Shown piece by piece: positions 1 to 6,258 of a DNA stretch of 6,270 nucleotides. Under the pieces are notes generated by a model. It was given only the letters and a program-made list of their open reading frames with translations. It was not told the origin of the DNA and made no database searches. Positions within the stretch are counted from its first letter, which is position 1, and each line of letters begins with the position of its first letter. The position numbers and the translations under genes are program-made. Source of the stretch: Firmicutes bacterium UBA993 (GTDB taxonomy: Bacteria; Bacillota; Dethiobacteria; DTU022); assembly GCA_002292015.1 (NCBI GenBank), contig DBBD01000016.1, positions 3,450-9,719 of the forward strand, in the 5' to 3' direction.

Positions 1-1199
1 GGCGGTCTTAATACTAGGTAATTTTTGCATAGAATTTCGTTGTCATCAACATAAAGCCGCAGTTGCGCCGGGCGCAGCGTACGAGAGGAACGAAAGTAAA
101 GAATTGTCTCCCTCTCGCTACCTAACTGCAGGTCGAACCGCTGCGGCACAACATAATTAACATCATTGCCCGCCCTCACGTTAACCAGCCGCCCTGGCGA
201 TGATTGGCCCAGGGCAAAGGCTGCCGCGGCTGTGCCAGCGAATGCACCACTCTCGGAGACATAATCAACCAGATCGTTGACGTGCAGGGCATTGCCACAG
301 ACAAACATTCCTGCCACCACTGTCATCATACTCTGGTCCACATAGGGTCCACCGGTGCGGGGATCCATCGGCACACTCAGGGGCTCCAGGATATCGTTCT
401 CTGGAATAAGGCCCACAGAAAGCACCAGAGCATCGCAGGGCACATACCGCTCTGTTCCCGGCAGCGGATGATAATCGGCATCTACCCTCTCCACCGTCAC
501 GCCTTCCACCCGCCGGCAGCCGTGCACCCTGGTCACCGTAGTAGATAAATGCAGGGGAATACAAAAATCCTCCAGACATTGAACAACGTTACGGAGCCTT
601 CCGGTAGGCTCAGCCTGGATTTCATAGACTCCTTCCACCTCTGCTCCCTCCAGGGTTAGACTGCGGGCCATAATCAGTCCGACATCCCCGGAACCAAGAA
701 TAACACATCTCCTCGTAGGTAGATACCCCTGGACATTAAGCAGATACTGGGTGGTACCTGCGGTAAAGATACCTGCCGGGCGATCGCCGTGGAGAAATAT
801 CTGCCGTGATGTTCGTTCGCGGCAGCCGCCAGCGTGTATCAGGGCTCTTGCCTTAAGCTGGAAGATATTGTGCACACTGTTTTGCAAAGTGAGGACAAAG
901 CCATCCGGGCCCTTATCTATCTCGAGGGTAAAAGTACTGGTTAACGCAGGAATTTCTCGCTCCAGGATCATAGTGATATAGCGATGGGCATATTCAGGCC
1001 CCGACAGCTTGGCCTGAAAGCGGAGGAGGCCAAACCCATCATGAATGCACTGCTTGAGAATACCACCGGGGCGCTCCTCCCTTTCTACGATGCATACTTT
1101 AGCACCGCTATCGCGGGCAGTAATGGCAGCAGCCAATCCTGCCGGGCCTCCCCCAATCACTACCACATCCCAGTTGTCGTTACGTGACACCACAGCCAT
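1..1199 (-). CDS. NAD(P)/FAD-dependent oxidoreductase, C-terminus cut off by the window edge
   Basis: Reading the minus strand from the ATG at 1199 gives 399 uninterrupted codons that run off the window. An N-terminal FAD-binding Rossmann motif (VVVIGGGPAGLAAA, residues 12-25) is followed by GGILKQCIHDGFG (45-57), a CRERT segment (126-130), PAGIFTAGT (141-149), a second dinucleotide-binding motif VILGSGDVGLIMA (166-178, probably for NAD(P)H), and the late FAD-contacting segment GMFVCGNALHVNDLVDYVSE (297-316). This order is that of the two-dinucleotide-binding-domain flavoproteins often encoded beside an FAD-dependent glycerol-3-phosphate or L-2-hydroxyglutarate dehydrogenase and a DUF1667 protein. 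From memory the family is a little over 400 residues, so only a short tail should be missing. It probably passes electrons between NAD(P)H and a partner, but the substrate is not visible. It is more GC-rich than the genes upstream of it and is separated from them by the four-helix-bundle cassette, so co-function with the GRE is doubtful. GTG codons at residues 3 and 4 are alternative starts. Confidence 0.88.
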   Translation of the reverse strand, partial: MAVVSRNDNWDVVVIGGGPAGLAAAITARDSGAKVCIVEREERPGGILKQCIHDGFGLLRFQAKLSGPEYAHRYITMILEREIPALTSTFTLEIDKGPDGFVLTLQNSVHNIFQLKARALIHAGGCRERTSRQIFLHGDRPAGIFTAGTTQYLLNVQGYLPTRRCVILGSGDVGLIMARSLTLEGAEVEGVYEIQAEPTGRLRNVVQCLEDFCIPLHLSTTVTRVHGCRRVEGVTVERVDADYHPLPGTERYVPCDALVLSVGLIPENDILEPLSVPMDPRTGGPYVDQSMMTVVAGMFVCGNALHVNDLVDYVSESGAFAGTAAAAFALGQSSPGRLVNVRAGNDVNYVVPQRFDLQLGSERETILYFRSSRTLRPAQLRLYVDDNEILCKNYLVLRP

Positions 1200-1201
1200 C
1201 A

Positions 1202-1207
1202 CCCTCC
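1202..1207 (-). promoter_or_regulatory. Ribosome binding site of the FAD oxidoreductase
   Basis: The minus strand reads GGAGGG and then TG directly before the ATG at 1199. The match to the anti-Shine-Dalgarno sequence is strong, but the spacing to this ATG is short (about 2 to 4 bases). The in-frame GTG codons at 1193 and 1190 lie at a more usual distance, so the true start may be two or three codons inside the ATG given. Confidence 0.6.
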
Positions 1208-1271
1208 GGTAAATATTCAGTAAACCCCGTCTAAATAACTATACGAATTAACCCAATGATCTAAACATGCT

Positions 1272-1332
1272 AAAATTACAATATACAAACCACAAATTAC
1301 AAACAATATACAATACCAAAATTACAATGACC
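1272..1332. repeat. Left arm of imperfect inverted repeat around the four-helix-bundle gene
   Basis: The AT-rich arm starts with aaaattacaa (1272-1281) and ends with aatgacc (1326-1332). These are the reverse complements of ttgtaatttt (1728-1737) and ggtcatt (1691-1697) on the other side of the gene. The interior (tacaaaccacaaattacaaac) matches the other arm imperfectly, with gaps; this arm is somewhat longer. In a transcript of the minus strand the two arms could pair into a long A/U-rich stem enclosing the coding sequence, as in 23S rRNA intervening sequences. Confidence 0.65.
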
Positions 1333-1336
1333 AAAA

Positions 1337-1696
1337 CTACTTTGATTTATCAATAATTGAGGTAAATATATTTCTTAGCTCTTGAGACTCTTTAATAAAA
1401 GGATCTGTTTCTCCCTTAAATCTTTGATTTGCTTCTTTTAGAAGTTTTAACCAATAGCTACTCTCTTTGCATTCTTTTCTCGTAATCTTCATTCTATGTT
1501 CAAAGTCCCTTTTACTCAATGCTTCATTCGCCTCTCTGTAATTCGCTCCTACCGAACCTGATGCGTCTATCAATTGACTAATTAGCCTTACATTGATTGT
1601 ATCTTTGGGCAATTTCTTGCATAACCTGATTATTCCCTTAGCAAATTCTAACGTTCTTTCTTCTAAATCATATGCCTTATTTTGATATTCGGTCAT
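1337..1696 (-). CDS. Four-helix bundle protein (23S rRNA intervening-sequence protein family)
   Basis: The 119-residue product is almost entirely helical and charged, with no signal peptide or membrane segment. It follows the family pattern: an N-terminal helix (about residues 8-28), a short KLPKD turn, the ASGSVGANYREANEALSKRDFEH-type core at about residues 46-68, and then helices with KITRKECKESSYWLKLL (73-89). The GANYREAN and ESSYWLKLL motifs and the length are what led to the call. Members were first found encoded inside intervening sequences of bacterial 23S rRNA and also occur as stand-alone intergenic genes; their biochemical role is not established, and the known structures form small oligomers. 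Here the gene is flanked by inverted AT-rich repeats, is poorer in GC than its neighbours, and has no visible Shine-Dalgarno sequence. It looks like a small inserted cassette rather than part of a metabolic operon. Confidence 0.88.
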   Translation of the reverse strand: MTEYQNKAYDLEERTLEFAKGIIRLCKKLPKDTINVRLISQLIDASGSVGANYREANEALSKRDFEHRMKITRKECKESSYWLKLLKEANQRFKGETDPFIKESQELRNIFTSIIDKSK

Positions 1697-1737
1697 TTGA
1701 ATTTGTAATTTGTTTGTGATTTGTAATTTGTAATTTT
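1691..1737. repeat. Right arm of the inverted repeat, with three ttgtaattt units
   Basis: This arm has ttgtaattt at 1703-1711, 1721-1729 and 1728-1736. Its inner end ggtcatt (1691-1697) contains the start codon of the four-helix-bundle gene, and its outer end ttgtaatttt is the exact reverse complement of 1272-1281. The arm therefore supplies the whole 5' untranslated region of the small gene. Confidence 0.65.
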
Positions 1738-1804
1738 TCCATTGTACTTCACTGAGGATTTACAAGTTATTAGGCTGTCAATCTGGAAGGTCTGTTATAA
1801 CGCT
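1738..1804. other. Intergenic gap downstream of the split-barrel gene
   Basis: This short gap lies between the stop of the 288-residue gene and the repeat arm. The only structure seen is a perfect 8-base palindrome gttataac (1794-1801). No stem with a following T-run is visible, so transcription from the upstream operon may read into the cassette. Confidence 0.4.
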
Positions 1805-2671
1805 TTAACATTCCCTTACAGCCTCAAAGTCCACCACCGGTTTTAATACCTGTTCTGGATAAATCTGCCCGGAATTTGGCAGCATGGAATTATACACCCA
1901 CTCAATATCAATTATACCCAGTGTAACACCTCGATAACGTCTATACCCTTGAAACTTTCCTCTTACCAGAACGGACTCCAGCGTTGTTGTAACGCTAAGT
2001 ATTCCCACGGTTGTTCCCGGCAATATGCCGGCAAGCTCTTCTTTATACATACCAATAGAAAAAACCAGCCTCCTACTGTCAGCTGCCTGGCATTGCAAAG
2101 CCGGAACTATTTTCGGAAAACCATCTTCTCCCACATAAGAAATAAATTTCAGTGCAGTAAGTCTGTTAAACAATTTCTCTGCATATGGTTTAAGAATTCT
2201 CTTCTCTATATTGGTTCTGGCGGCACCCATAGCAAATTTTGTAAAAAGCGTGGCTTGCACCGCTTTAACTACAGGTAATGTTACTGGCTCTGCTACTTCC
2301 ACTAAATCCAAGTAATGTACACTGCTTACCGGAAAATAAGCGTTATATCGCTGCAACGGCATCTCTTTATATTTATCCAATTCCAACCCGGCACTTTCTT
2401 TATGTGTCCACTTTGCTTTGCCCCGCCACATCTTTTTGTCTTCAGGTGTTAAAATGAAAAAGGAGACCTTAGGATTATTTTGCATATACCACTTGCTAAG
2501 CCCGCGGCAAAACTGCCCGATAGTCATTTTATCAGGACTTTGCGCCATCAGAGTATTTAAAAATGTCAGATGCACAAGTCCCTCTGGATTCAAGCAGGAA
2601 ACAACGGCAAACTTTTCCAGAGGTGCAATAGCTTTAATCTCCTCTTCTGTAAATGCCTTCCTCTTATCCAT
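1805..2671 (-). CDS. Twin split-barrel flavin-binding protein (pyridoxamine 5'-phosphate oxidase-like)
   Basis: The product is 288 residues and predicted soluble, with no signal peptide. Two regions look like split-barrel FMN-binding folds. The first, about residues 12-125, includes LEKFAVVSCLNPEGLVHLTFLNTLM (18-42), then NPKVSFFILTP (66-76) and a VHYLDLVEV strand (118-126). The second, about 165-260, includes LTALKFISYVGEDGFPKIVPALQC (171-194), then LVFSIGMY (202-209), TTVGILSVTTTLESVLVRGKFQGY (220-243) and GIIDIEWVYN (252-261). The 'strand, short turn with G, strand, P or T, F/L' pattern near each start is typical of pyridoxamine-phosphate-oxidase-like flavoproteins, but there is no single diagnostic motif, so cofactor (FMN, F420 or heme) and reaction remain open. 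The ATG has a strong ribosome binding site. The gene lies 89 bases after the GRE activase on the same strand and may belong to that operon, perhaps as a flavin reductase or a redox or oxygen-response accessory. Confidence 0.68.
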   Translation of the reverse strand: MDKRKAFTEEEIKAIAPLEKFAVVSCLNPEGLVHLTFLNTLMAQSPDKMTIGQFCRGLSKWYMQNNPKVSFFILTPEDKKMWRGKAKWTHKESAGLELDKYKEMPLQRYNAYFPVSSVHYLDLVEVAEPVTLPVVKAVQATLFTKFAMGAARTNIEKRILKPYAEKLFNRLTALKFISYVGEDGFPKIVPALQCQAADSRRLVFSIGMYKEELAGILPGTTVGILSVTTTLESVLVRGKFQGYRRYRGVTLGIIDIEWVYNSMLPNSGQIYPEQVLKPVVDFEAVREC

Positions 2672-2675
2672 TCAT

Positions 2676-2682
2676 ATCACCT
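2676..2682 (-). promoter_or_regulatory. Ribosome binding site of the split-barrel gene
   Basis: The minus strand reads AGGTGAT followed by four bases and the ATG at 2671. This is a seven-base match to the usual anti-Shine-Dalgarno core and supports the chosen start. An ATG three bases further upstream is out of frame. Confidence 0.7.
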
Positions 2683-2751
2683 ATCTCTTTTTGCTTAAAT
2701 TTTGACCCTGTAGAATCTATTGCAGCAATACCTCATTCTCCCCAGTACCGA

Positions 2752-2774
2752 CTTACTGACTTACTGACTCAGTA
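2752..2774. repeat. Tandem octamer and palindrome at the end of the activase gene
   Basis: Two head-to-tail copies of cttactga (2752-2759 and 2760-2767) are followed by TACTGA-c-TCAGTA (2762-2774), a six-base-arm inverted repeat with a single central base. The activase stop codon (2761-2763) lies inside it. It has no T-run, so it is not a standard terminator, and it could be chance. Confidence 0.4.
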
Positions 2775-3744
2775 TCGTAGCCCCGCTCCAATGCACGATA
2801 GCAGGATTCACGCCAGAGTTTCTGGCAACTACAGTAAGCTCTTCTAGGCGACTCTTGCTCAAAAGGTCGCTCTCTTTATACTTCCAATCCAGCCCCAAGC
2901 GCAGGTATTTATCCCGGCAAAGGTTGTTAAATGCACAAAGTTCCCAGCGGCTTACCACGCTGGCAAGATTGGCGGCAATGAAACTGCCGATACCCCTGAT
3001 ATTGTCTTCACTCGCTGTCGCCTCCGGAATAATAGGCGTTCTTATCCAAAGCTCATCGGGGCAGAAGTGTGCCTGCATGTAGCCGTACAGGTAGATAATA
3101 TTTTCGAGTATTTTGGTATTTGAACTTCCTGTAAAATTCTTATGTTTAACAGGGTCTATCTCTTTCAAGTCATAGAGAACCATATCTGCATGCGGCAAAA
3201 GAAGTGCCAGGGACTCTTGCGGGTAATGTCCGCAGGTGTCCAGTGCTGTGTGAATGCCTTTTTCTTGCAGCCTTTTAAAAAGCCCAGCAACAAAATCTGC
3301 CTGCAGTACTGGCTCTCCCCCGGACACTGTAACCCCGCCACCTGATTTTTCAAAATAAACCCTGTCTTTTACAACCTCATAAACAAGGTTATCCAGAGAC
3401 CACCTTTTCCCCAGGAGTTCTATCGCTCCGGCAGGACAGGCTGTAGTGCATTCTCCACAACCCGTGCATAAATCTCTGTTTATCTGTATTTCTGCCTCTG
3501 TTGCTGTTATAGCCGTCTGGTGACATGTCTCCAGGCAAATCAGGCAGTGAATACAATGTGCATCCATCCACTGGACTTGCGGTTTCCAAGAAATAGACTC
3601 AGGATTATGGCACCAGGCACATCTTAAGCTGCACCCTTTAAAGAAAATTGTCGTTCTCAGGCCCGGCCCATCCTCGGTAGACATTCTCTGAATTTCTGAA
3701 ACAATTCCTTCTCCGGCACTTATATTAGCATTAAAATTTACCAT
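2761..3744 (-). CDS. Glycyl radical enzyme activating enzyme (radical SAM, two extra [4Fe-4S] sites)
   Basis: This 327-residue cytosolic enzyme should reductively cleave S-adenosylmethionine and abstract a hydrogen from the radical-loop glycine of the GRE encoded immediately upstream. The family signature DGPGLRTTIFFKGC (25-38) leads into the radical-SAM cluster motif C38-x3-C42-x2-C45 (CSLRCAWCHNPES). A ferredoxin-like insert follows with two complete CxxCxxCxxxC sets: C64/C67/C70/C74 and C93/C96/C99/C103. SGGEP (141-145) is the SAM-binding GGE motif, and ALDTCGH (167-173) and YDLKEIDP (191-198) are further family motifs. The double ferredoxin insert is the arrangement found in activases of the decarboxylase, dehydratase and benzylsuccinate-type GREs, whereas the pyruvate formate-lyase activase lacks it. 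The start overlaps the GRE stop by 14 bases with AGGG six bases before the ATG, which implies translational coupling. Which GRE it serves is clear from position; the substrate class is not. Confidence 0.96.
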   Translation of the reverse strand: MVNFNANISAGEGIVSEIQRMSTEDGPGLRTTIFFKGCSLRCAWCHNPESISWKPQVQWMDAHCIHCLICLETCHQTAITATEAEIQINRDLCTGCGECTTACPAGAIELLGKRWSLDNLVYEVVKDRVYFEKSGGGVTVSGGEPVLQADFVAGLFKRLQEKGIHTALDTCGHYPQESLALLLPHADMVLYDLKEIDPVKHKNFTGSSNTKILENIIYLYGYMQAHFCPDELWIRTPIIPEATASEDNIRGIGSFIAANLASVVSRWELCAFNNLCRDKYLRLGLDWKYKESDLLSKSRLEELTVVARNSGVNPAIVHWSGATILSQ

Positions 3745-6241
3745 GGCTTACCCTGTGAATAACTTCATCCTGCATCTCCCTGCCAATACTGGTAAAGTAA
3801 GCATTATAGCCAGTTACCCTAACCAGCAGGTGACGATAGTTTTGCGGATGTTCTTGCGCATCACGCAACATTTCAGGGTCCAGCATATTTATTTGCAAGC
3901 ATGTACCACCATTTTCAACATAACCTCTTAGAAAAGCTTTAAATTTCTCTTTATGCTCTGCATCTTTCAAAATCGCAGGATTAAAGGTGATCGTATGACT
4001 AGCCCCGTTTGGCAGCGAGTTAAAATACTCGTCCCAGTCCCCGTTCCCATCAAGAGCTTTGCCTCCCAGAACTTTGCCGACAGAGTTTGTATTGGAAGTA
4101 GGACCGTTAATATCAGCTCCATTCACCGGGCAAATTGCATTCGACAAAAACTGCCCTTTGCTTCTGCCATCGGCACTAGCCGCCATTATATAACCGTCTG
4201 AAGCCCAGTAATTCCAGCTCAACATACCCGGCCGGTATTGACGATCGGTGGACTTTGTTTTATGCTTCCAGACCTCACTGCACCACAGGTCCAGCACCTT
4301 TTTCCCCAGAGCATCAGCTTCATCATCATCCCGACCATACTTAGGCGCCCTGTTTTTCGCTTTGGCCTGTAGCACCTCATAGCCTTGCCAGTTCGCTTTT
4401 AACGCCTTTACCAGCTCCGCCAACGTGCATTCTTTTTTATCAAAAACGAGGTATTTGATGGCAAGTAATGAGTCTACAGTAGTAGCATACGTAACTGCTT
4501 CCATGGTTGTAAAACTAATTTCTGCCCCACCCTGCGTTATATCCAGTCCTTTATCCGCACATCCTGTTACCAGGCAAGACAAATACGGTGTCGGGAAAAA
4601 CTTTGCTCTAATTGACTCTGACAATTCATGTACATCTACACACTTTTTGACGATATAAGCAGTTTGCTGGGCATAGGCCTCCCAGAATTGGGCAAAAGTC
4701 TTAAATCTCGTAGCCTCGCCTGTTTTTGGCCCGTCCTGTTTGATTTTTTCACACTTTCCGGTCATGGCGTCAATGTAGGGGTTTAAATCTTTTCCACCTG
4801 TAAGTGCCAGCTCCACTGCTTTTAATAAGTTTAAATTATTATCCACCGTCCCGGAACGATCGTTACCAACCATTGTATTCTCAAGGCAACCAACAGGGGC
4901 ATATGTATGCACGTTATCCTTATTGATAAGATGTGTGATTTGTGCTTTTTTACCCTCAAGAATCATTCCCGCCATGGAGCGCTCATCAAAATTAAGCAAG
5001 AACGGGGCCCCCTGACTGGACTCAATCATATCAATACACTTACCTAAAAGCTTGTCGGGAGAGTTTCTGTGTAGCCTCACATTTGGCTTGGGCTCCAAAA
5101 TAGGTGTCATCTCATCTATTACTTCAAGAAGCATATAAGTGAGCTCGTTAGTTAAGTCTTTGCCATCTTCTCCCAAACCGGACAGGGTTATCAACTGGCC
5201 GTAAGCTGCCGTAATACCTTGATTACCGATACGAATCATTGCATCATAAGCAGTATTGCAATGTATCCAGAAACATTTTAAGATTTCCTTGGCCAGCTCT
5301 CTATCCATGCCTTCGGACTTGGAATATTCCCAATACGGCAAGAGAAACTGATCAATCCGTCCGAAAGAAACTCCCGGTCCCGGATAGTTCTCATCACTCA
5401 TTATCAACATGTGACTAAGCCAAAGGGCTTGAACTGCTTCCCAAAAAGTCTGTGCCGGCTCCCATGGAACCCGCGTCAGGTTTTTTGCCATTTGCAGGAG
5501 CTCTTTTTTGCGGGCAGTGTCCTTTTCCTCTGTGGCAACCTTATCACAAAGAGCAACATATTTTGCCGCCAGCTCTCGTGCCATTGTAGCAGAAGTCAGC
5601 ATCGCCCTCAGTTGTGCTCCCTTTGAACCCTTTTGGTCTGCACTGTTCAAAGCTTGGTATTTTTCTTCTATATCAGCGCAAATTCCTTTCCAGCCAAGTT
5701 TCAAGACCCGTTCATAACCGGGCACCAAATGTCCGCTAGTAGCCCCTGCGTTTCCGTAACCATGGTCATGGAACCATTTTACTTTTGCCCTAGCACCCTT
5801 CTTGCCAAGAATCATTTTGTTGTATTCTTGCTGCTCTTTTTCTGTTAAACACAAAGAAGCCTGGATATTAAAACGAGCACCTACTAGAAGATCGCCCGGA
5901 AGCAGCTCTTGCGGCACATAATTTACCATTATTTCTTTAATAAACCAGGCTCTTCTTTCCGCAATATTCCACTGCCAAAAATTATCCGGCAGCTCAATGT
6001 TTCTTGCCGATTGCTTGTAACTTCCTCTCACCGCATCAAATAGCGTGTATGCTTCAGGAGCATTATAGTAGGTAATTTCATGATACTGCAAATCCCAGGG
6101 AGTGCCTGTTGACCAGGAAGTAAACTCATTATTCCACGCTCTATTCGCACCACGAAAATAATAATCTCGCAGCCATTTTATTCTGGGAGAGAGAGAACCC
6201 GGTTCTTTAACCTTTTTAGATTGTGTTTCTGCAGCTAACAT
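3731..6241 (-). CDS. Glycyl radical enzyme, arylacetate-decarboxylase-like, substrate not assigned
   Basis: This is a complete 836-residue pyruvate-formate-lyase-fold enzyme, of usual length for the family. The N-terminal PFL domain covers most of the protein and includes FHDHGYGNAGATSGHLVP (157-174) and VSFGRIDQFLLPYW (291-304). The thiyl site is APVGCLENT (448-456), giving C452 and, two residues on, E454, the Cys-x-Glu pair that in 4-hydroxyphenylacetate decarboxylase and GRE eliminases supplies the radical and an acid/base group. The C-terminal glycyl-radical loop is LLVRVTGYNAYF (805-816), so G811 is the predicted radical site. GGAEISFTT (571-579) sits where many eliminases have a GGAxYN segment, and APKYGRDDDEAD (632-643) is another GRE motif. 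The absence of small-subunit genes argues against benzylsuccinate synthase and 4-hydroxyphenylacetate decarboxylase. The overall look recalls single-subunit phenylacetate or indoleacetate decarboxylases, which would make toluene or skatole, but this is from memory of the family and not a comparison. Annotations such as 'formate acetyltransferase' would be misleading. Confidence 0.95.
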   Translation of the reverse strand: MLAAETQSKKVKEPGSLSPRIKWLRDYYFRGANRAWNNEFTSWSTGTPWDLQYHEITYYNAPEAYTLFDAVRGSYKQSARNIELPDNFWQWNIAERRAWFIKEIMVNYVPQELLPGDLLVGARFNIQASLCLTEKEQQEYNKMILGKKGARAKVKWFHDHGYGNAGATSGHLVPGYERVLKLGWKGICADIEEKYQALNSADQKGSKGAQLRAMLTSATMARELAAKYVALCDKVATEEKDTARKKELLQMAKNLTRVPWEPAQTFWEAVQALWLSHMLIMSDENYPGPGVSFGRIDQFLLPYWEYSKSEGMDRELAKEILKCFWIHCNTAYDAMIRIGNQGITAAYGQLITLSGLGEDGKDLTNELTYMLLEVIDEMTPILEPKPNVRLHRNSPDKLLGKCIDMIESSQGAPFLLNFDERSMAGMILEGKKAQITHLINKDNVHTYAPVGCLENTMVGNDRSGTVDNNLNLLKAVELALTGGKDLNPYIDAMTGKCEKIKQDGPKTGEATRFKTFAQFWEAYAQQTAYIVKKCVDVHELSESIRAKFFPTPYLSCLVTGCADKGLDITQGGAEISFTTMEAVTYATTVDSLLAIKYLVFDKKECTLAELVKALKANWQGYEVLQAKAKNRAPKYGRDDDEADALGKKVLDLWCSEVWKHKTKSTDRQYRPGMLSWNYWASDGYIMAASADGRSKGQFLSNAICPVNGADINGPTSNTNSVGKVLGGKALDGNGDWDEYFNSLPNGASHTITFNPAILKDAEHKEKFKAFLRGYVENGGTCLQINMLDPEMLRDAQEHPQNYRHLLVRVTGYNAYFTSIGREMQDEVIHRVSHGKF
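3751..3754 (-). promoter_or_regulatory. Ribosome binding site of the activase, inside the GRE gene
   Basis: AGGG on the minus strand is followed by six bases and the activase ATG at 3744. It lies within the last codons of the GRE gene, so ribosomes finishing the GRE would terminate just past the activase start. Confidence 0.5.
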
Positions 6242-6252
6242 GTCCCTGACAA

Positions 6253-6258
6253 CCTTCC
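6253..6258 (-). promoter_or_regulatory. Probable ribosome binding site of the GRE
   Basis: GGAAGG on the minus strand lies 11 bases before the ATG at 6241, a rather long spacing; a second AGGG (6247-6244) is only two bases away from the start. The frame stays open to the window edge, but no good alternative start codon is seen in the 29 bases available. The promoter must lie outside the window. Confidence 0.5.

Larger units (their letters stand above)
1200..1336. other. Intergenic region with the left repeat arm of the cassette
   Basis: This 137-base AT-rich gap lies between the four-helix-bundle gene and the flavoprotein. It holds the flavoprotein's ribosome binding site and one arm of the inverted repeat. 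A TATAGT at 1243-1238 on the minus strand could be a -10 box for the flavoprotein, but I found no convincing -35 box at the right distance, so no promoter is called. There is no stem followed by a T-run that would count as a terminator. Confidence 0.5.

Noticed and set aside
204..548. Plus-strand open frame of 114 codons
   Set aside because: It is antisense to the flavoprotein gene; its His/Cys-rich product comes from the complementary codons and resembles no family I know.
265..579. Minus-strand open frame of 104 codons
   Set aside because: It lies in another frame of the flavoprotein gene, whose own frame is open through the whole region and carries clear family motifs.
1238..1243. Promoter for the flavoprotein gene with TATAGT as -10 box
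   Set aside because: No acceptable -35 hexamer lies 16 to 18 bases upstream; in AT-rich sequence such a hexamer is expected by chance.
1272..1332. CRISPR-like repeat array
   Set aside because: The acaaatt-type units are short, irregular and without unique spacers of even length; the inverted arrangement around one gene explains them better.
1794..1801. Palindrome gttataac as a terminator
   Set aside because: It is too short, AT-rich and not followed by a T-run on the minus strand.
1949..2847. Several plus-strand open frames opposite the split-barrel and activase genes
   Set aside because: They are antisense to well-supported coding sequence, have low-complexity or atypical composition and lack convincing ribosome sites.
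3731..6241. Benzylsuccinate or alkylsuccinate synthase catalytic subunit
   Set aside because: No small-subunit genes are present and the thiyl site carries a Cys-x-Glu pair typical of decarboxylases and eliminases. Not fully excluded, since the subunit genes could lie upstream of the window.
3731..6241. Pyruvate formate-lyase
   Set aside because: Pyruvate formate-lyase uses two adjacent cysteines at its active site; here there is a single C452 followed by Leu-Glu, and the activase has ferredoxin inserts that the PFL activase lacks.
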